Shown: positions 32,820 to 41,981 of the stretch, in pieces | Layout of the letters: each line of letters opens with the position of its first letter | Position numbering within the stretch: the stretch's first letter is position 1 | Assembly: GCA_944385905.1 (NCBI GenBank) | Contig: CALWZA010000008.1 | Span: 1-64,000 of the forward strand | Source: an uncultured Clostridia bacterium | Lineage (GTDB): Bacteria > Bacillota > Clostridia > Oscillospirales > Ruminococcaceae | DNA length: 64,000 bases | Direction: 5' to 3' | Position numbers and translations under genes: made by a program | The notes under the pieces: generated by a model | Seen by the model: the letters and a program-made list of their open reading frames with translations, nothing else | What the model was told of the DNA's origin: nothing | Database searches by the model: none

Positions 32820-34196
32820 TCACATGTGATTATCTGATAATGTATCGTTTGCGATTTTTTTCGCATAAGCTAAAAGCTCTGATTTTTCGTTTTTTAATCT
32901 GCCGTCAATAACGCCTTCAAGCAAAATTTTTAAAATTTTCCCGATTTCTTTTCCCTGAGCGCCCGTAAGAGCAATGTCGTTTCCGTTTACTGTTAAGTCC
33001 TTTAAAGAAAGACAGCAGTTCTGAGCTTTTATTTTTTCTCCGAGTTCCTTTTTTAAATTGAGTTCAGACAGCTTTTTCTCCCTTAAAAAATCAGACTGAG
33101 CCAATGTGTCCGCAGTTCTCACAAGCAGGTGACGTGTAAAAAAATCATAGCCGTGCCGCGCTATAAACCGTTTAACATCTTTTTCTTCAGACGGGAATCG
33201 GTTGTCATGTTCTGAAATCTGACTGATAATTTCCGCCGACGAGCGCTTGTCGGCTTTAAGACGCTTTAAAATCAGTTTTGCTGTCTCTGCGCTCTTTTGA
33301 ACATGACCGTGAAAATGTCCAACACCGTTTTCATCCTCGCAAAAGCATTCCGGCTTGCCGATGTCATGCAAAAGCATAGTCATTCTCAGAATCGGGTCGG
33401 GAGGAATGTTTTTTACCGCATAAACTGTATGAGTATAGACATCATAACAGTGATGAGGGGTTTTTTGCGGGAAATCGAACATCGGGACAATTTCCGGAAT
33501 AATTACTGCGATGACACTGCGGTATTTTAAAAGCACATCGGCAGCATTTTTTCCGCAAAGCAGCTTTAAAAGCTCAGACAAGATCCTTTCGGCAGAAATA
33601 AATTTCAAAAGCTCCTTTTTGGCAAAAATCGCTTCGGAAGTTTTTTCGTCAATCCCAAATCCGAGCACCGATGAAAATCTAAGCGCCCTTAAAATTCTGA
33701 GAGCGTCCTCGTCAAATCTTGTTTCCGCCTCTCCGACGCATCTGATAATTCTGTTTTCAAGGTCGGATTTTCCGTCAAATGGGTCAATAAGCCCATCTGT
33801 TTTTGAATATGCCATCGCGTTGACCGTAAAATCACGCCGCTCAAGGTCGGTTTTCAAATCGCCGACAAACTTGACTTGTTCTGGTCTGCGGTGACCGGTA
33901 TATCCTCCGTCTTGACGAAACGTCGTTATTTCAACCGCACTGCCCTGTATCATCACCGTTATAGTACCGTGCTTTGCTCCGGTTTTAATTACAGGAAAAT
34001 ATTGTTTAAAACATTTTTCGGTATCGCAAGGCGACGCATTTGTTGTCAAATCCCAATCGTGAGGAATGTTTCCAAGCAGACTGTCCCTGACGCATCCTCC
34101 TACAGCAAATGCGGAAAAACCGTTTTTATTAAGAATATTTACAGCTTTCGTTATATAATAAGGAAAAATTATTTTAAAATCACTATTACTATTCAT
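32820..34196 (-). CDS. cca: CCA tRNA nucleotidyltransferase with HD domain
   Basis: This 458-residue enzyme adds or repairs the 3' CCA end of tRNAs. The nucleotidyltransferase head begins FAVGGCVRDSLLGNIPHDWDL (residues about 28-50, with the metal-binding Asp pair), followed by RRDFTVNAMAY and the RFDEDALRILRALRF motif that reads the nucleobase. An HD-type domain (MLLHDIGKP, about residue 270; later HFHGH) gives phosphohydrolase potential. All five tRNA genes in the window already encode CCA, so repair is the likelier task. No clear promoter is paired; it starts 142 nt from the divergent lipoprotein gene. Confidence 0.9.
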   Translation of the reverse strand: MNSNSDFKIIFPYYITKAVNILNKNGFSAFAVGGCVRDSLLGNIPHDWDLTTNASPCDTEKCFKQYFPVIKTGAKHGTITVMIQGSAVEITTFRQDGGYTGHRRPEQVKFVGDLKTDLERRDFTVNAMAYSKTDGLIDPFDGKSDLENRIIRCVGEAETRFDEDALRILRALRFSSVLGFGIDEKTSEAIFAKKELLKFISAERILSELLKLLCGKNAADVLLKYRSVIAVIIPEIVPMFDFPQKTPHHCYDVYTHTVYAVKNIPPDPILRMTMLLHDIGKPECFCEDENGVGHFHGHVQKSAETAKLILKRLKADKRSSAEIISQISEHDNRFPSEEKDVKRFIARHGYDFFTRHLLVRTADTLAQSDFLREKKLSELNLKKELGEKIKAQNCCLSLKDLTVNGNDIALTGAQGKEIGKILKILLEGVIDGRLKNEKSELLAYAKKIANDTLSDNHM

Positions 34197-34338
34197 GCAA
34201 AGACACCTGCCTTTAAAAAAATTCGCATATTTTTATGTTTTTGAGGAATAATAGCACCGTAAACAGACTTTTAAACGCAAAATATATATTTTTAAATTAT
34301 AAAACCGATTTTTCGGAAGAAAGGAATGTAGTAATACA

Positions 34339-34707
34339 ATGAAAAAGTCAATAGCTTTAATTTCAGCTTTAATTGTGACAATGTCGATGCTGAGCGCCTG
34401 CGGTTCTGACGATAACGATAATACGGGAACAACCACAGGTACAACAACGGCAAGTACAAAAGCAACCACAACAGATTCGATGAACGGCGAATACAGCGCC
34501 GATGACAACGGTGAGGTGGATAATGACAGTAATAATGATACCACAAACGACGGCAATAATTCAAGAGCAAGGACTCCCTCGGCGACAACAACAAACGGAA
34601 TGGGCGGAGTAGGAAGCGCAGTTTCAAGCGGAGTCAGCAGAGCTGAAAGCGCCGCAGAGCATATAGGAACTAATATCGGAAGCGCGGCAGGGGATCTGAT
34701 GAGATAA
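34339..34707 (+). CDS. Small low-complexity lipoprotein
   Basis: This 122-residue protein has a lipoprotein signal (lipobox LSAC, Cys21) followed by a Thr-, Asp- and Asn-rich disordered region and a Gly/Ser/Ala-rich end. No domain is recognisable. An AAAGGAATG sequence about 19 nt upstream gives a start-stop (ATG-TAG) within the ribosome binding site. It might be a surface linker protein or a degenerate relative of the next lipoprotein (same kind of signal and Thr-rich stalk). Confidence 0.7.
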   Translation: MKKSIALISALIVTMSMLSACGSDDNDNTGTTTGTTTASTKATTTDSMNGEYSADDNGEVDNDSNNDTTNDGNNSRARTPSATTTNGMGGVGSAVSSGVSRAESAAEHIGTNIGSAAGDLMR

Positions 34708-34761
34708 AATACTGATTTTTCACGGTATCGCTTCAGCTCTTTATCAGTTCAGCGTGTAGGC

Positions 34762-34790
34762 TTGACACGGCTATTGAGAAATAGTATATT
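34762..34790 (+). promoter_or_regulatory. Promoter of the DUF4358 lipoprotein gene
   Basis: TTGACA at 34762-34767, 17-nt spacer, TATATT at 34785-34790. Confidence 0.83.
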
Positions 34791-34877
34791 ATTTCATGAA
34801 CTCGAAGCTTACAGAAAAGTGAGCAAATAAAAAATTACAGACGGGTTTCAAAAGATAGGAAAAGGAGAAAAAATTAA

Positions 34878-35474
34878 ATGAAAAAATTTCTTGCAATCGC
34901 TTTGTCCGCCGCACTGATAACAGCGCTTTTTGCGGGCTGCGGAAATGATGACGAATCCACTACAGGCACAACCACGACTGCGTCTACCACAGAAGCGACA
35001 ACAACAGAAGCGACAACAACAGAAGCCACAACAACAGAAGCCACAACAACTGAGGCTACGTTGGGAAGCGGAGATGAAGAAACACCATCCGAAGATAATG
35101 CTGCGGCAGCAGAGCTTTCAAAGATTGAAGCGGCTCTCGGAGAACTTTCTTCAATGATGGATTATGACGAAGCGACATTTAAGGATATGTACGGAACTGA
35201 CCTTTCGAATGTTAAGTCGTTTGCCGGAAAACTTCCTTTGATGAACGTTAAGGCGACCGAAATCGCGGTTGTAGAGTTTAATGAGGAAGTAACACAGGCT
35301 CAGGCAGAGGAGTTTTTTAAAACAAGGCTTGATTCTCTTGAATCCACTTGGGCGACTTATCTTCCCGACCAGTATGAGCTCGTAAAGAATGCAAAGATAG
35401 CTGTTAAGGGCAATATAGCGGCAATGGTTATCGCTGAAAACGCAGACGCAGGCATTGAAGCTTTTAACAAATAA
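34878..35474 (+). CDS. DUF4358-type lipoprotein with repeat stalk
   Basis: This 198-residue protein has a lipobox (FAGC, Cys21), an ATTTE repeat stalk (residues about 36-60) and a C-terminal globular domain. That domain matches the DUF4358 pattern: DMYGTDLSNVKSFAGKLP, ATEIAVVEFN, a helix with KTRLDSLESTW, and a final ligand-like strand KGNIAAMVIA. The family is common in gut clostridia with unknown function. A GGAG ribosome binding site and a consensus promoter precede it, and a strong terminator follows. Confidence 0.8.
   Translation: MKKFLAIALSAALITALFAGCGNDDESTTGTTTTASTTEATTTEATTTEATTTEATTTEATLGSGDEETPSEDNAAAAELSKIEAALGELSSMMDYDEATFKDMYGTDLSNVKSFAGKLPLMNVKATEIAVVEFNEEVTQAQAEEFFKTRLDSLESTWATYLPDQYELVKNAKIAVKGNIAAMVIAENADAGIEAFNK
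34983..35057 (+). repeat. 15-bp tandem repeat in lipoprotein stalk
   Basis: Five tandem 15-bp units of the type ACAACAACAGAAGCC encode a repeated Thr-Thr-Thr-Glu-Ala. Units 2 to 4 differ from one another by a single base. Confidence 0.85.
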
Positions 35475-35485
35475 TCAATAGTAAC

Positions 35486-35524
35486 AAAGCTCCCGAAAGT
35501 TTAAACCTTCGGGAGCTTTTTATT
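35486..35524 (+). terminator. Intrinsic terminator
   Basis: Stem AAAGCTCCCGAA with TTCGGGAGCTTT and TTTTT tail. Confidence 0.9.
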
Positions 35525-35539
35525 TAAGTAAATGCAAAA

Positions 35540-37219
35540 TTATTGAGCCCGGTGCTTTTTAACAACATCCTCAAAGCTTACGCCGTATTTTTCATAAATC
35601 GTTCTCGCAAAGCTCATATCCTGAGGAACCGCCCTAATAACATGGTATGTTCTTTCATTGTTATTATTGGTATCGACAGTTGTAACTAAGCTGACAAGCT
35701 TTGTATCGCCTTTTACCTCAGCGTTAATTTTATCAAGTCCTCTTGCGAGGTCAAGAAGATGCGTTGCGTAAACTCCGCGCACCCCGACAACCCGGAAAAT
35801 TTTCGTCAACTCGGTGGCGATATATACGCATTCGGACGGAGTTGTGCTTTGAATAGACTCATTTAGAAGAAGCATGCTGTATTTTGTGGCGGTGTCGATA
35901 GTCGTCTTAAACTGTTTGCATTCCTGTGTAAACCGGCTTGTGTTGAGACCGACCTCTTCTTCCTTTGGAAAATGAGTGTAGATAAAATCAACAGGGCTTA
36001 TGGCGCAGGTTTTAGCAGGAACGAATATTCCCGCCTGAGCAAGCACCTGAACAATGCCGACAGCTCTTGTATATGTAGTTTTTCCGCCGTTGTTCGCACC
36101 GGTTAGGGTAAAGAACCTTCCGTCGTCGTCCATGGTACAGTCATTGCAGATGATTTTGCCGGCAAGATTCGCCATAGGGTCGTTTGCGACCATTTTTGTA
36201 TAGAAAGAAACGTCGAAAATCTCAGTTGCCTCAAGCTTTCTGTCCTCAATCGGCAAAATTTGAGGCCTGCACATATTGAGACCTCGGCTCTTAACCGCCT
36301 CGGCGAGCTTTTTCGCTCCGATGTAAAAGCTCATCTGGCTTTCAAACGCGAGAATATCCTCGGAATTTCTCTTGTAATATGCTTTTGCCGCTGTGTCTAT
36401 ATGCTGTACATACTCGGAGTTTACTTCCTTAAGCTCTCTGAAAAGAGCCGCCTCCATTTCATTTACGCCGCCGTTTTCGTTGTACAGACAGTGTGCCGGA
36501 GATATGGCTCTTTTTGAATCGGGTCCTGCCGCCTTGAAAAGCCAGTCAAATCTGCCTTTTTTCTTCAAAAGGTCGTTTGAGACTGACAAAAGCATTGCCT
36601 CGACAGGCCTCATCATATCATCAAAATTAATTCCGACGGTAACGCTCCTTACACCCTTTGATAAAACCTCAAGACATAAATCAGTTTCTTTTTTTACTGT
36701 TGCGAAATTCTCGGAATTATAAATCTCTGCAAAATAATCCGCCATTTCAATAAGAGCTTTTGATTTAAACTTATCTTTATACTTTTGACAAAACTCATTA
36801 CAGCTCGTTATGCACTTTATGTAGGTTCTAAGCGACTCAAATCTCTGGTTAAGCGCGAAAAAGCTGTCTGCAAGGCCGAGCTTCTGAATATTTACTCTTT
36901 CGTTTACATAAAGCTGATGGACATTTTCATAAAGCACGTTTTCAAGCTGAGGAACTCTTAAAAAGTCATCTAAGATATCCTGCCTGTAAGTTATAACTTC
37001 CGGGTCAATACTCATCTGAGTAAAAATCTTCAGGGCATTAAGGTGATTTTCAGGGCATATTAATTTCGCTATGACCTCAAGCTCAAGATTGCCTATGTAG
37101 TCCTGAGGAAGATTTGAAATCGCGGCCGTTCTTTCAGCAGCCTCCCTGCGCTTCTGCTCGTTAGGGTAAAACAGGTCTACGATATGGGTTTGTCCTTGAA
37201 CCATGCTTTCATTTTCCAT
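35540..37219 (-). CDS. MutS-family ATPase (MutS-like, lacks mismatch-recognition domain)
   Basis: This 559-residue protein keeps only the lever/clamp-like helices and the MutS ATPase core. The Walker A is GANNGGKTT (residues 374-382), the Walker B region MLLLNESIQSTTP has Asn in place of the usual Asp, and a YATHLLDLARGL switch segment follows. The N-terminal mismatch-binding domain of true MutS and the Smr domain of MutS2 are absent. The role is unknown; recombination or repair is possible. It lies 47 nt downstream of the LUD-domain gene on the same strand. Confidence 0.8.
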   Translation of the reverse strand: MENESMVQGQTHIVDLFYPNEQKRREAAERTAAISNLPQDYIGNLELEVIAKLICPENHLNALKIFTQMSIDPEVITYRQDILDDFLRVPQLENVLYENVHQLYVNERVNIQKLGLADSFFALNQRFESLRTYIKCITSCNEFCQKYKDKFKSKALIEMADYFAEIYNSENFATVKKETDLCLEVLSKGVRSVTVGINFDDMMRPVEAMLLSVSNDLLKKKGRFDWLFKAAGPDSKRAISPAHCLYNENGGVNEMEAALFRELKEVNSEYVQHIDTAAKAYYKRNSEDILAFESQMSFYIGAKKLAEAVKSRGLNMCRPQILPIEDRKLEATEIFDVSFYTKMVANDPMANLAGKIICNDCTMDDDGRFFTLTGANNGGKTTYTRAVGIVQVLAQAGIFVPAKTCAISPVDFIYTHFPKEEEVGLNTSRFTQECKQFKTTIDTATKYSMLLLNESIQSTTPSECVYIATELTKIFRVVGVRGVYATHLLDLARGLDKINAEVKGDTKLVSLVTTVDTNNNNERTYHVIRAVPQDMSFARTIYEKYGVSFEDVVKKHRAQ

Positions 37220-37266
37220 ACTAAGTCTCCTTTGTTATTTGTTTTTCAACTTTTATATTATTTTTT

Positions 37267-37935
37267 CTAATAACCAAGCTCCTCGCCGACGATAATAACC
37301 TTTATTCTGTTTTTATGACGCTGCTTTGAGGAAATAAGATAATTACAGCATATTCTTGCGTCGCTTGAACAGCCGGAGCATATGTCTCCGCCTTTTGAAA
37401 GACTTACGCACTCACCTTCGGCTTTGCAGTATGTCTGACATCCGAGCCTTTCGCAGTTTGCGGGAGCCGCCACGGATTTTACTCGCTTTACCGCCTCGCC
37501 GATATCTCTTACTATTTTATTTACCCCGACTATCATCACAACGGATTTAGGGCCGTAGCTTATGCAGGCGATTCGGTTAGAATTGCCGTCAACATTATAA
37601 AGCTCCCCGTTTTCCGTTACGGCGTTTGAGGAACAAAAATAAACGTCGCACGAAAAAGCGGCACGATAAATTGCTTCGGTTTCCTCCGAAGTCTTAGCGG
37701 TCAAACGGTCCAGATAATTGAAATTATGCGCTTTGATATAGTCATATACTCCGCACTCAGCGACGCTTACAGAGCCGCCGTTTGATATAGTGTCCCCGTC
37801 TTTCAAATACTCTTTTACGATTTCAAGAGCATCCTCTTTTGTTTTTGCGTATCTCGCCTCAAAATTATTTTTTTTAAGGTTTTCAATAGTTCTTTTTATT
37901 CTTTTTTCAATAACTGAATTTAAATTTCTATCCAT
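37267..37935 (-). CDS. LUD domain protein (lactate-utilization family)
   Basis: This 222-residue protein matches the stand-alone LUD (LutC/YkgG-like) family: NNFEARYAKTKEDALEIVKEYL, DTISNGGSVSVAECGV, and SSNAVTENGELYNVDGNSNRIACISYGP. It ends in a Cys-rich tail (CERLGCQTYCKAEGEC then CSGCSSDARICC) that may bind metal. No lutAB partners are near, so a direct role in lactate oxidation is unproven. A -10-like TATAAT is present at about 37967-37972 on the minus strand. Confidence 0.82.
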   Translation of the reverse strand: MDRNLNSVIEKRIKRTIENLKKNNFEARYAKTKEDALEIVKEYLKDGDTISNGGSVSVAECGVYDYIKAHNFNYLDRLTAKTSEETEAIYRAAFSCDVYFCSSNAVTENGELYNVDGNSNRIACISYGPKSVVMIVGVNKIVRDIGEAVKRVKSVAAPANCERLGCQTYCKAEGECVSLSKGGDICSGCSSDARICCNYLISSKQRHKNRIKVIIVGEELGY

Positions 37936-38127
37936 ATTTCATCACCGCAAAATGAGATTTTTAAATATTATAACACAATTATTTTTAAAATGATATGTTG
38001 ATTTTTTACAATTTTTATAAGCGATTTTGCATATAAATATCAATATAAAAATATTGTGCTTTAACAACTTATTATGCCGAAATGACTCTAAATAACAGCA
38101 TGGTAAAAGCAATTTTTAATTTTGATA

Positions 38128-38156
38128 TTGAGAAATGAGAAAAATTGTGGTACAAT
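38128..38156 (+). promoter_or_regulatory. Promoter of the hydrolase-murF-ddl operon
   Basis: TTGAGA at 38128-38133, 17-nt spacer, TACAAT at 38151-38156. Confidence 0.75.
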
Positions 38157-38237
38157 AATAAAACTGATATTTGTGTTTATAAAATGAGCTGATACCTGCA
38201 TAACATATATTATCAATCACGAAAGGAAACCTGCCAG

Positions 38238-39011
38238 ATGAAAACTAATATCGGGGGACTAAGCATAAATTACCGCGAAAGCGGTAAAAACGGCGATACT
38301 CTCGTCGTTCTTCTTCACGGCTGGGGAGCGAACATAACCTTATTTGACAATATTATCAAGACTATTTCCTCCGCATACCGCACCGCCGCTCCTGATATGC
38401 CGGGCTTCGGACTTTCGGACGAACCGAAAAGCCCGTGGGGCGTTGACGATTACGCGGATTTTGTTCTTGAATTCATTTCAATTTACAGTCCGAAAAAAGT
38501 AATTTTTCTCGGTCATTCGTTTGGAGGAAGAATTATAATAAAATTAATGAGCAGAAGCCTTCCTTTTTCGGTTGAAAAAATCATATTGGTTGACAGCGCC
38601 GGAATCAAGCCTCCGAAAACTTTAAGGCAAAAGGTCAGACAGAGAATTTATAAAATCGGCAGGAGCGTTTTAAGCTTTGCCATAATCAAAAAGCTCTTCC
38701 CCGACGCCTTGGAAAATTTAAGAAAGAAAAACGGCTCGGCTGATTACAACGCCGCTTCTCCGATGATGAGGCAATGCCTTGTAAAAACCGTGAACGAAGA
38801 CCTTACGGCGCTTATTCCCAATATTTCAGCCGAAACGCTTTTGATTTGGGGAACACTCGACACAGCCACCCCGATTTCGGACGGTGAGAAAATGGAAAAG
38901 CTTATTAAGGGCTCGGGTCTTGTAAAAATCGAAGGCGCAGGTCACTATTCGTTTCTTGATAATCCGTACCTTTTTGACAGGGTTATCCGCTCGTTTTTAA
39001 ACATAAGCTGA
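38238..39011 (+). CDS. Alpha/beta hydrolase
   Basis: This 257-residue enzyme has the alpha/beta-hydrolase fold with LLHGWGANITLFD (oxyanion region), nucleophile elbow LGHSFGG, acid GTLDTATP and catalytic His in GAGHYSFLDNP. The likely substrate is an ester or amide and cannot be defined. It is the first gene of an operon with a MurF-like ligase and a D-Ala-D-Ala ligase, so a role with wall precursors or D-amino acid peptides is conceivable. A GAAAGGAAA site lies upstream. Confidence 0.87.
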   Translation: MKTNIGGLSINYRESGKNGDTLVVLLHGWGANITLFDNIIKTISSAYRTAAPDMPGFGLSDEPKSPWGVDDYADFVLEFISIYSPKKVIFLGHSFGGRIIIKLMSRSLPFSVEKIILVDSAGIKPPKTLRQKVRQRIYKIGRSVLSFAIIKKLFPDALENLRKKNGSADYNAASPMMRQCLVKTVNEDLTALIPNISAETLLIWGTLDTATPISDGEKMEKLIKGSGLVKIEGAGHYSFLDNPYLFDRVIRSFLNIS

Positions 39012-39056
39012 CAACAATTTCCGTAGAAAGGAACGGCTTTCGCAATCACGAAAGTC

Positions 39057-40613
39057 ATGGTCACATCAATGTATAAGGCTATTTATATTATCTCAACGAT
39101 ATCTTTTCTCATCACTGCTTTCCTTGAGCTCAGATATTTTACCCACATGTTTCAGCTCAATTCCTATAAGCCAAAGGTACAGATTAAATGGCTTTTGAGA
39201 CAAAAAGGGAAGCTGTTTTTTTCTTTGCTGTGCATAATTGCGGCGGTTTTAGCAGGAATCGGCTATGTCGCAGAATTTGTAGTTTCTGTTTTTTGCCTTT
39301 ACGCCGCATATATTTATAAACCCGCAAAAGCGAAAAAGCCTCTTGTTTATACCGCAAGGGTAAAAAGGCTTTTGACAACTGCCGCGGTGATTTATATAAT
39401 CATTGAGGTTCTTTCTGTTACTTTAGGCGGATACGCGGCTGGCGCTGCGGCGTATTTTACCCTGCTCGCAATCGCTCCGATTGTTTTGCTTGCGGCAAAT
39501 CTGATTAACCGCCCTGTTGAAAAGGCGATAAACCGTCATTACATTAAAGACGCCGAAAAAATCCTTGCTTCAATGCCCGAGCTGACTGTTATAGGAATTA
39601 CGGGAAGCTACGGCAAAACAAGTCTTAAATACTTTCTGACATCTCTTTTGAAAGCAAAATACAACGTACTTATGACGCCCGAAAGCTTTAACACTCCCAT
39701 GGGTATCGTTAAAACAATCAGGGGCGAGCTTTCGGCTGTGCATAATATTTTCGTTTGCGAGATGGGCGCAAAAAATGTCGGAGACATAAAGGAAATCTGC
39801 GATATAGTTCACCCTCGCCACGGAATAATAACCTCTGTAGGACCTCAGCACCTTGAGTCGTTCAAGACTCTTGACAACGTCAAAAAGACCAAATTTGAGC
39901 TTGCCGACGCTCTTGCGAAAGACGGTATGCTGTTTTTAAACTGCGACGATGAAAATATTCGCTCCGTTGAGAAAAAACGTCCTTTTATATCCTACGGCAT
40001 TGACTGTAAAGACGGGTATCATGTGACCGCACTATCGGTTTCGGAAAAAGGCTCTGAATTCACAGTCGTATCCCCAAGCGGTGAAAGCGGCACTTTCCGC
40101 ACCTCTCTTGTCGGCAGACACAATGTTTTGAATATTGTAGGAGCTATAGCTGTTTCTCATCAGCTCGGAATTTCGTTTGACGAGCTTAAACCGCAGGTTA
40201 TGAGGCTTAAAAGCGTTCCGCACAGGCTCGAGCTTATCGACAAAGGCGGAGTGCTTATCATCGACGACGCTTACAATTCAAATCCGAGCGGCACAAAAGC
40301 CGCGCTTGAGGTTTTGTCGATGCTTTCGGGAGAAAAAATTCTTCTCACTCCGGGAATGATTGAGCTCGGCTCAAAGCAGGAGGAGCTTAACAGGCAGTTC
40401 GGAGCTGACGCCGCAAAGGTTTGCGACAGAGTAATACTTGTTGGTGAAAAGCAGACAAAGCCTATATATGACGGTCTTTTATCCGCAGGCTTTTCTGAGG
40501 AAAAAATATTTGTAGCCAAAGACCTTAACGAAGCTCTTGATTTTGCCTACGCTGTTAAAAGCGGCAAAAAGAAAATTATACTCCTTGAAAACGACCTTCC
40601 CGACAACTATTAA
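39057..40613 (+). CDS. murF: Mur ligase family protein, MurF-like, with membrane N-terminus
   Basis: 518 residues (506 if the second ATG at 39069 is used; neither has a clear ribosome binding site). The N-terminal 160 residues contain about four hydrophobic membrane segments and replace the usual MurF UDP-binding domain. The ligase core follows: VIGITGSYGKTS (ATP loop), NTPMGI, FVCEMGAKNVGDI, ITSVGPQHLESF, and the C-terminal DDAYNSNPSGTKAAL and LTPGMIELG motifs of MurF. It would add a dipeptide such as D-Ala-D-Ala to a UDP- or lipid-linked peptide. The membrane anchoring and the adjacent ddl suggest a dedicated or alternative wall-precursor pair. The gene symbol is by similarity of the core only. 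Confidence 0.78.
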   Translation: MVTSMYKAIYIISTISFLITAFLELRYFTHMFQLNSYKPKVQIKWLLRQKGKLFFSLLCIIAAVLAGIGYVAEFVVSVFCLYAAYIYKPAKAKKPLVYTARVKRLLTTAAVIYIIIEVLSVTLGGYAAGAAAYFTLLAIAPIVLLAANLINRPVEKAINRHYIKDAEKILASMPELTVIGITGSYGKTSLKYFLTSLLKAKYNVLMTPESFNTPMGIVKTIRGELSAVHNIFVCEMGAKNVGDIKEICDIVHPRHGIITSVGPQHLESFKTLDNVKKTKFELADALAKDGMLFLNCDDENIRSVEKKRPFISYGIDCKDGYHVTALSVSEKGSEFTVVSPSGESGTFRTSLVGRHNVLNIVGAIAVSHQLGISFDELKPQVMRLKSVPHRLELIDKGGVLIIDDAYNSNPSGTKAALEVLSMLSGEKILLTPGMIELGSKQEELNRQFGADAAKVCDRVILVGEKQTKPIYDGLLSAGFSEEKIFVAKDLNEALDFAYAVKSGKKKIILLENDLPDNY

Positions 40614-40639
40614 TATAAACATATGAAAGGACAAAGCTT

Positions 40640-41833
40640 ATGAAAATCAAAGTGGCTGTTTTTTTCGGCGGAAAAAGCGTTGAGCATGAAATTTCAATCA
40701 TTTCAGCTCTTCAGGCTGTTCAGAGTCTTAACAAAGACAAGTACGACGTTATTCCGGTATACATCACCAAAGGCAACGATATGTATGTCGGAGAGGCTGT
40801 CGGAAACATTGAGGAATATAAAAATATTAACGCTCTTATCGCAAAAAGCGAAAGGGTTATACTCGTAAACGGCAAAAACCGGGCGGAGCTTGTGAGATAT
40901 CCGAAAAAGCCTTTTCAAAAGGACTTTTATGACTATATCGATGTCGCTTTTCCCATCGTTCACGGCACAAATGTTGAGGACGGAACAATTGCGGGATATC
41001 TGAATATGTTTAACGTTACCGTTGTAGGGTGTGATGTTTTGTCTTCGGCGGTCGGTATGGACAAATACGTTATGAAGGCTGTTTTGAAGGACAACGGCAT
41101 ACCCGTCTTGGACTGTCTGCGCTTTAACTCAACGGATTTTTGCAAAAACCCAGAACAGATTGTCTCTGAAATTGAAAGCAGGTTCTCATACCCCGTTATA
41201 GTCAAGCCGATAAACCTCGGCTCAAGTGTCGGAATAAGTAAGGCAGGCGACAAACCGGCTCTCGAAAAGGCTCTTGCGGAGGCTTTCGGCTATGCCGACA
41301 AGGTGCTTGTTGAACGGGCAATTCAAAACCTTTGGGAAATCAATTGCTCTGTCCTCGGCGACGACAAGGACGCAACGGCTTCGGAATGCGAGAGACCGGT
41401 CGGAAACGACGAAATACTCAGCTATGCCGACAAGTATATATCGGGAGGGAAAAATTCAAAATCCTCCGGCTCAAAGGGTGTGGCTTCGACTCAGAGAATC
41501 ATTCCCGCAGATATTTCCGAAAACCGGCGTGACGAAATCCGCGCTTTGGCAGTTAAGGCGTTTAAATGTCTTGGCTGCAACGGTGTTTCCCGCATTGATT
41601 TTATGATTGACAAGGACGAGGACAAAGTTTATTTCAACGAGATAAATACCATTCCCGGCTCTCTGTCATTTTATCTCTGGGAGCCTTTGGGCAAGAAATA
41701 CCCTCAGCTTCTTGATGATATGATAAGTCTTGCGCTCAAAAGAAAAAGAGAGCAGGAAAACATCACATATTCGTTTGACACAAACGTTTTGTCGGGGGCT
41801 AATTTAGGCGGGGCAAAGGGCGCAAAGAGATAG
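40640..41833 (+). CDS. ddl: D-alanine--D-alanine ligase family protein
   Basis: This 397-residue ATP-grasp enzyme joins two D-alanines. Motifs are VAVFFGGKSVEHEISIISA near the start, VVGCDVLSSAVGMDK, VIVKPINLGSSVGI, and VYFNEINTIPGSLSFYLWEP. The omega-loop tyrosine region reads SYADKYISGG, so a D-Ala acceptor (not D-lactate) is expected. Directly after it is an insertion of about 15 Ser/Gly/Lys residues not usual in Ddl. The C-terminus extends about 30 residues past the family end. It starts 26 nt after the murF-like gene. Confidence 0.87.
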   Translation: MKIKVAVFFGGKSVEHEISIISALQAVQSLNKDKYDVIPVYITKGNDMYVGEAVGNIEEYKNINALIAKSERVILVNGKNRAELVRYPKKPFQKDFYDYIDVAFPIVHGTNVEDGTIAGYLNMFNVTVVGCDVLSSAVGMDKYVMKAVLKDNGIPVLDCLRFNSTDFCKNPEQIVSEIESRFSYPVIVKPINLGSSVGISKAGDKPALEKALAEAFGYADKVLVERAIQNLWEINCSVLGDDKDATASECERPVGNDEILSYADKYISGGKNSKSSGSKGVASTQRIIPADISENRRDEIRALAVKAFKCLGCNGVSRIDFMIDKDEDKVYFNEINTIPGSLSFYLWEPLGKKYPQLLDDMISLALKRKREQENITYSFDTNVLSGANLGGAKGAKR

Positions 41834-41917
41834 TGCTGTAAAATGCTGATTTTGTTCTGAGTTAAAATTAGGTTGAGCGCAGTTAAAAACAAGTCATGGC
41901 AATTTGAAATTTTTCTC

Positions 41918-41946
41918 TTGTTTCGGCGGATGTTTTGTAGTATAAT
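41918..41946 (+). promoter_or_regulatory. Promoter of metA
   Basis: TTGTTT at 41918-41923, 17-nt spacer, TATAAT at 41941-41946. No SAM riboswitch or T-box is visible in the short leader. Confidence 0.75.
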
Positions 41947-41981
41947 AAAGAATTATACAGAAGTGAAAGGATTGCAAACAT

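Noticed and set aside
34233..34627. Ser- and Leu-rich antisense frames over the lipoprotein at 34339
   Set aside because: They are compositional shadows of the Thr/Asp-rich coding strand.
37267..37935. Lactate oxidation operon lutABC
   Set aside because: Only a LUD-domain protein is present; the iron-sulfur partners are absent, so no such pathway is claimed.
40640..41833. D-Ala-D-lactate (vancomycin-resistance type) ligase
   Set aside because: The substrate loop keeps the Tyr-type SYADKY region of D-Ala ligases, and no vanH or vanX neighbours are present.
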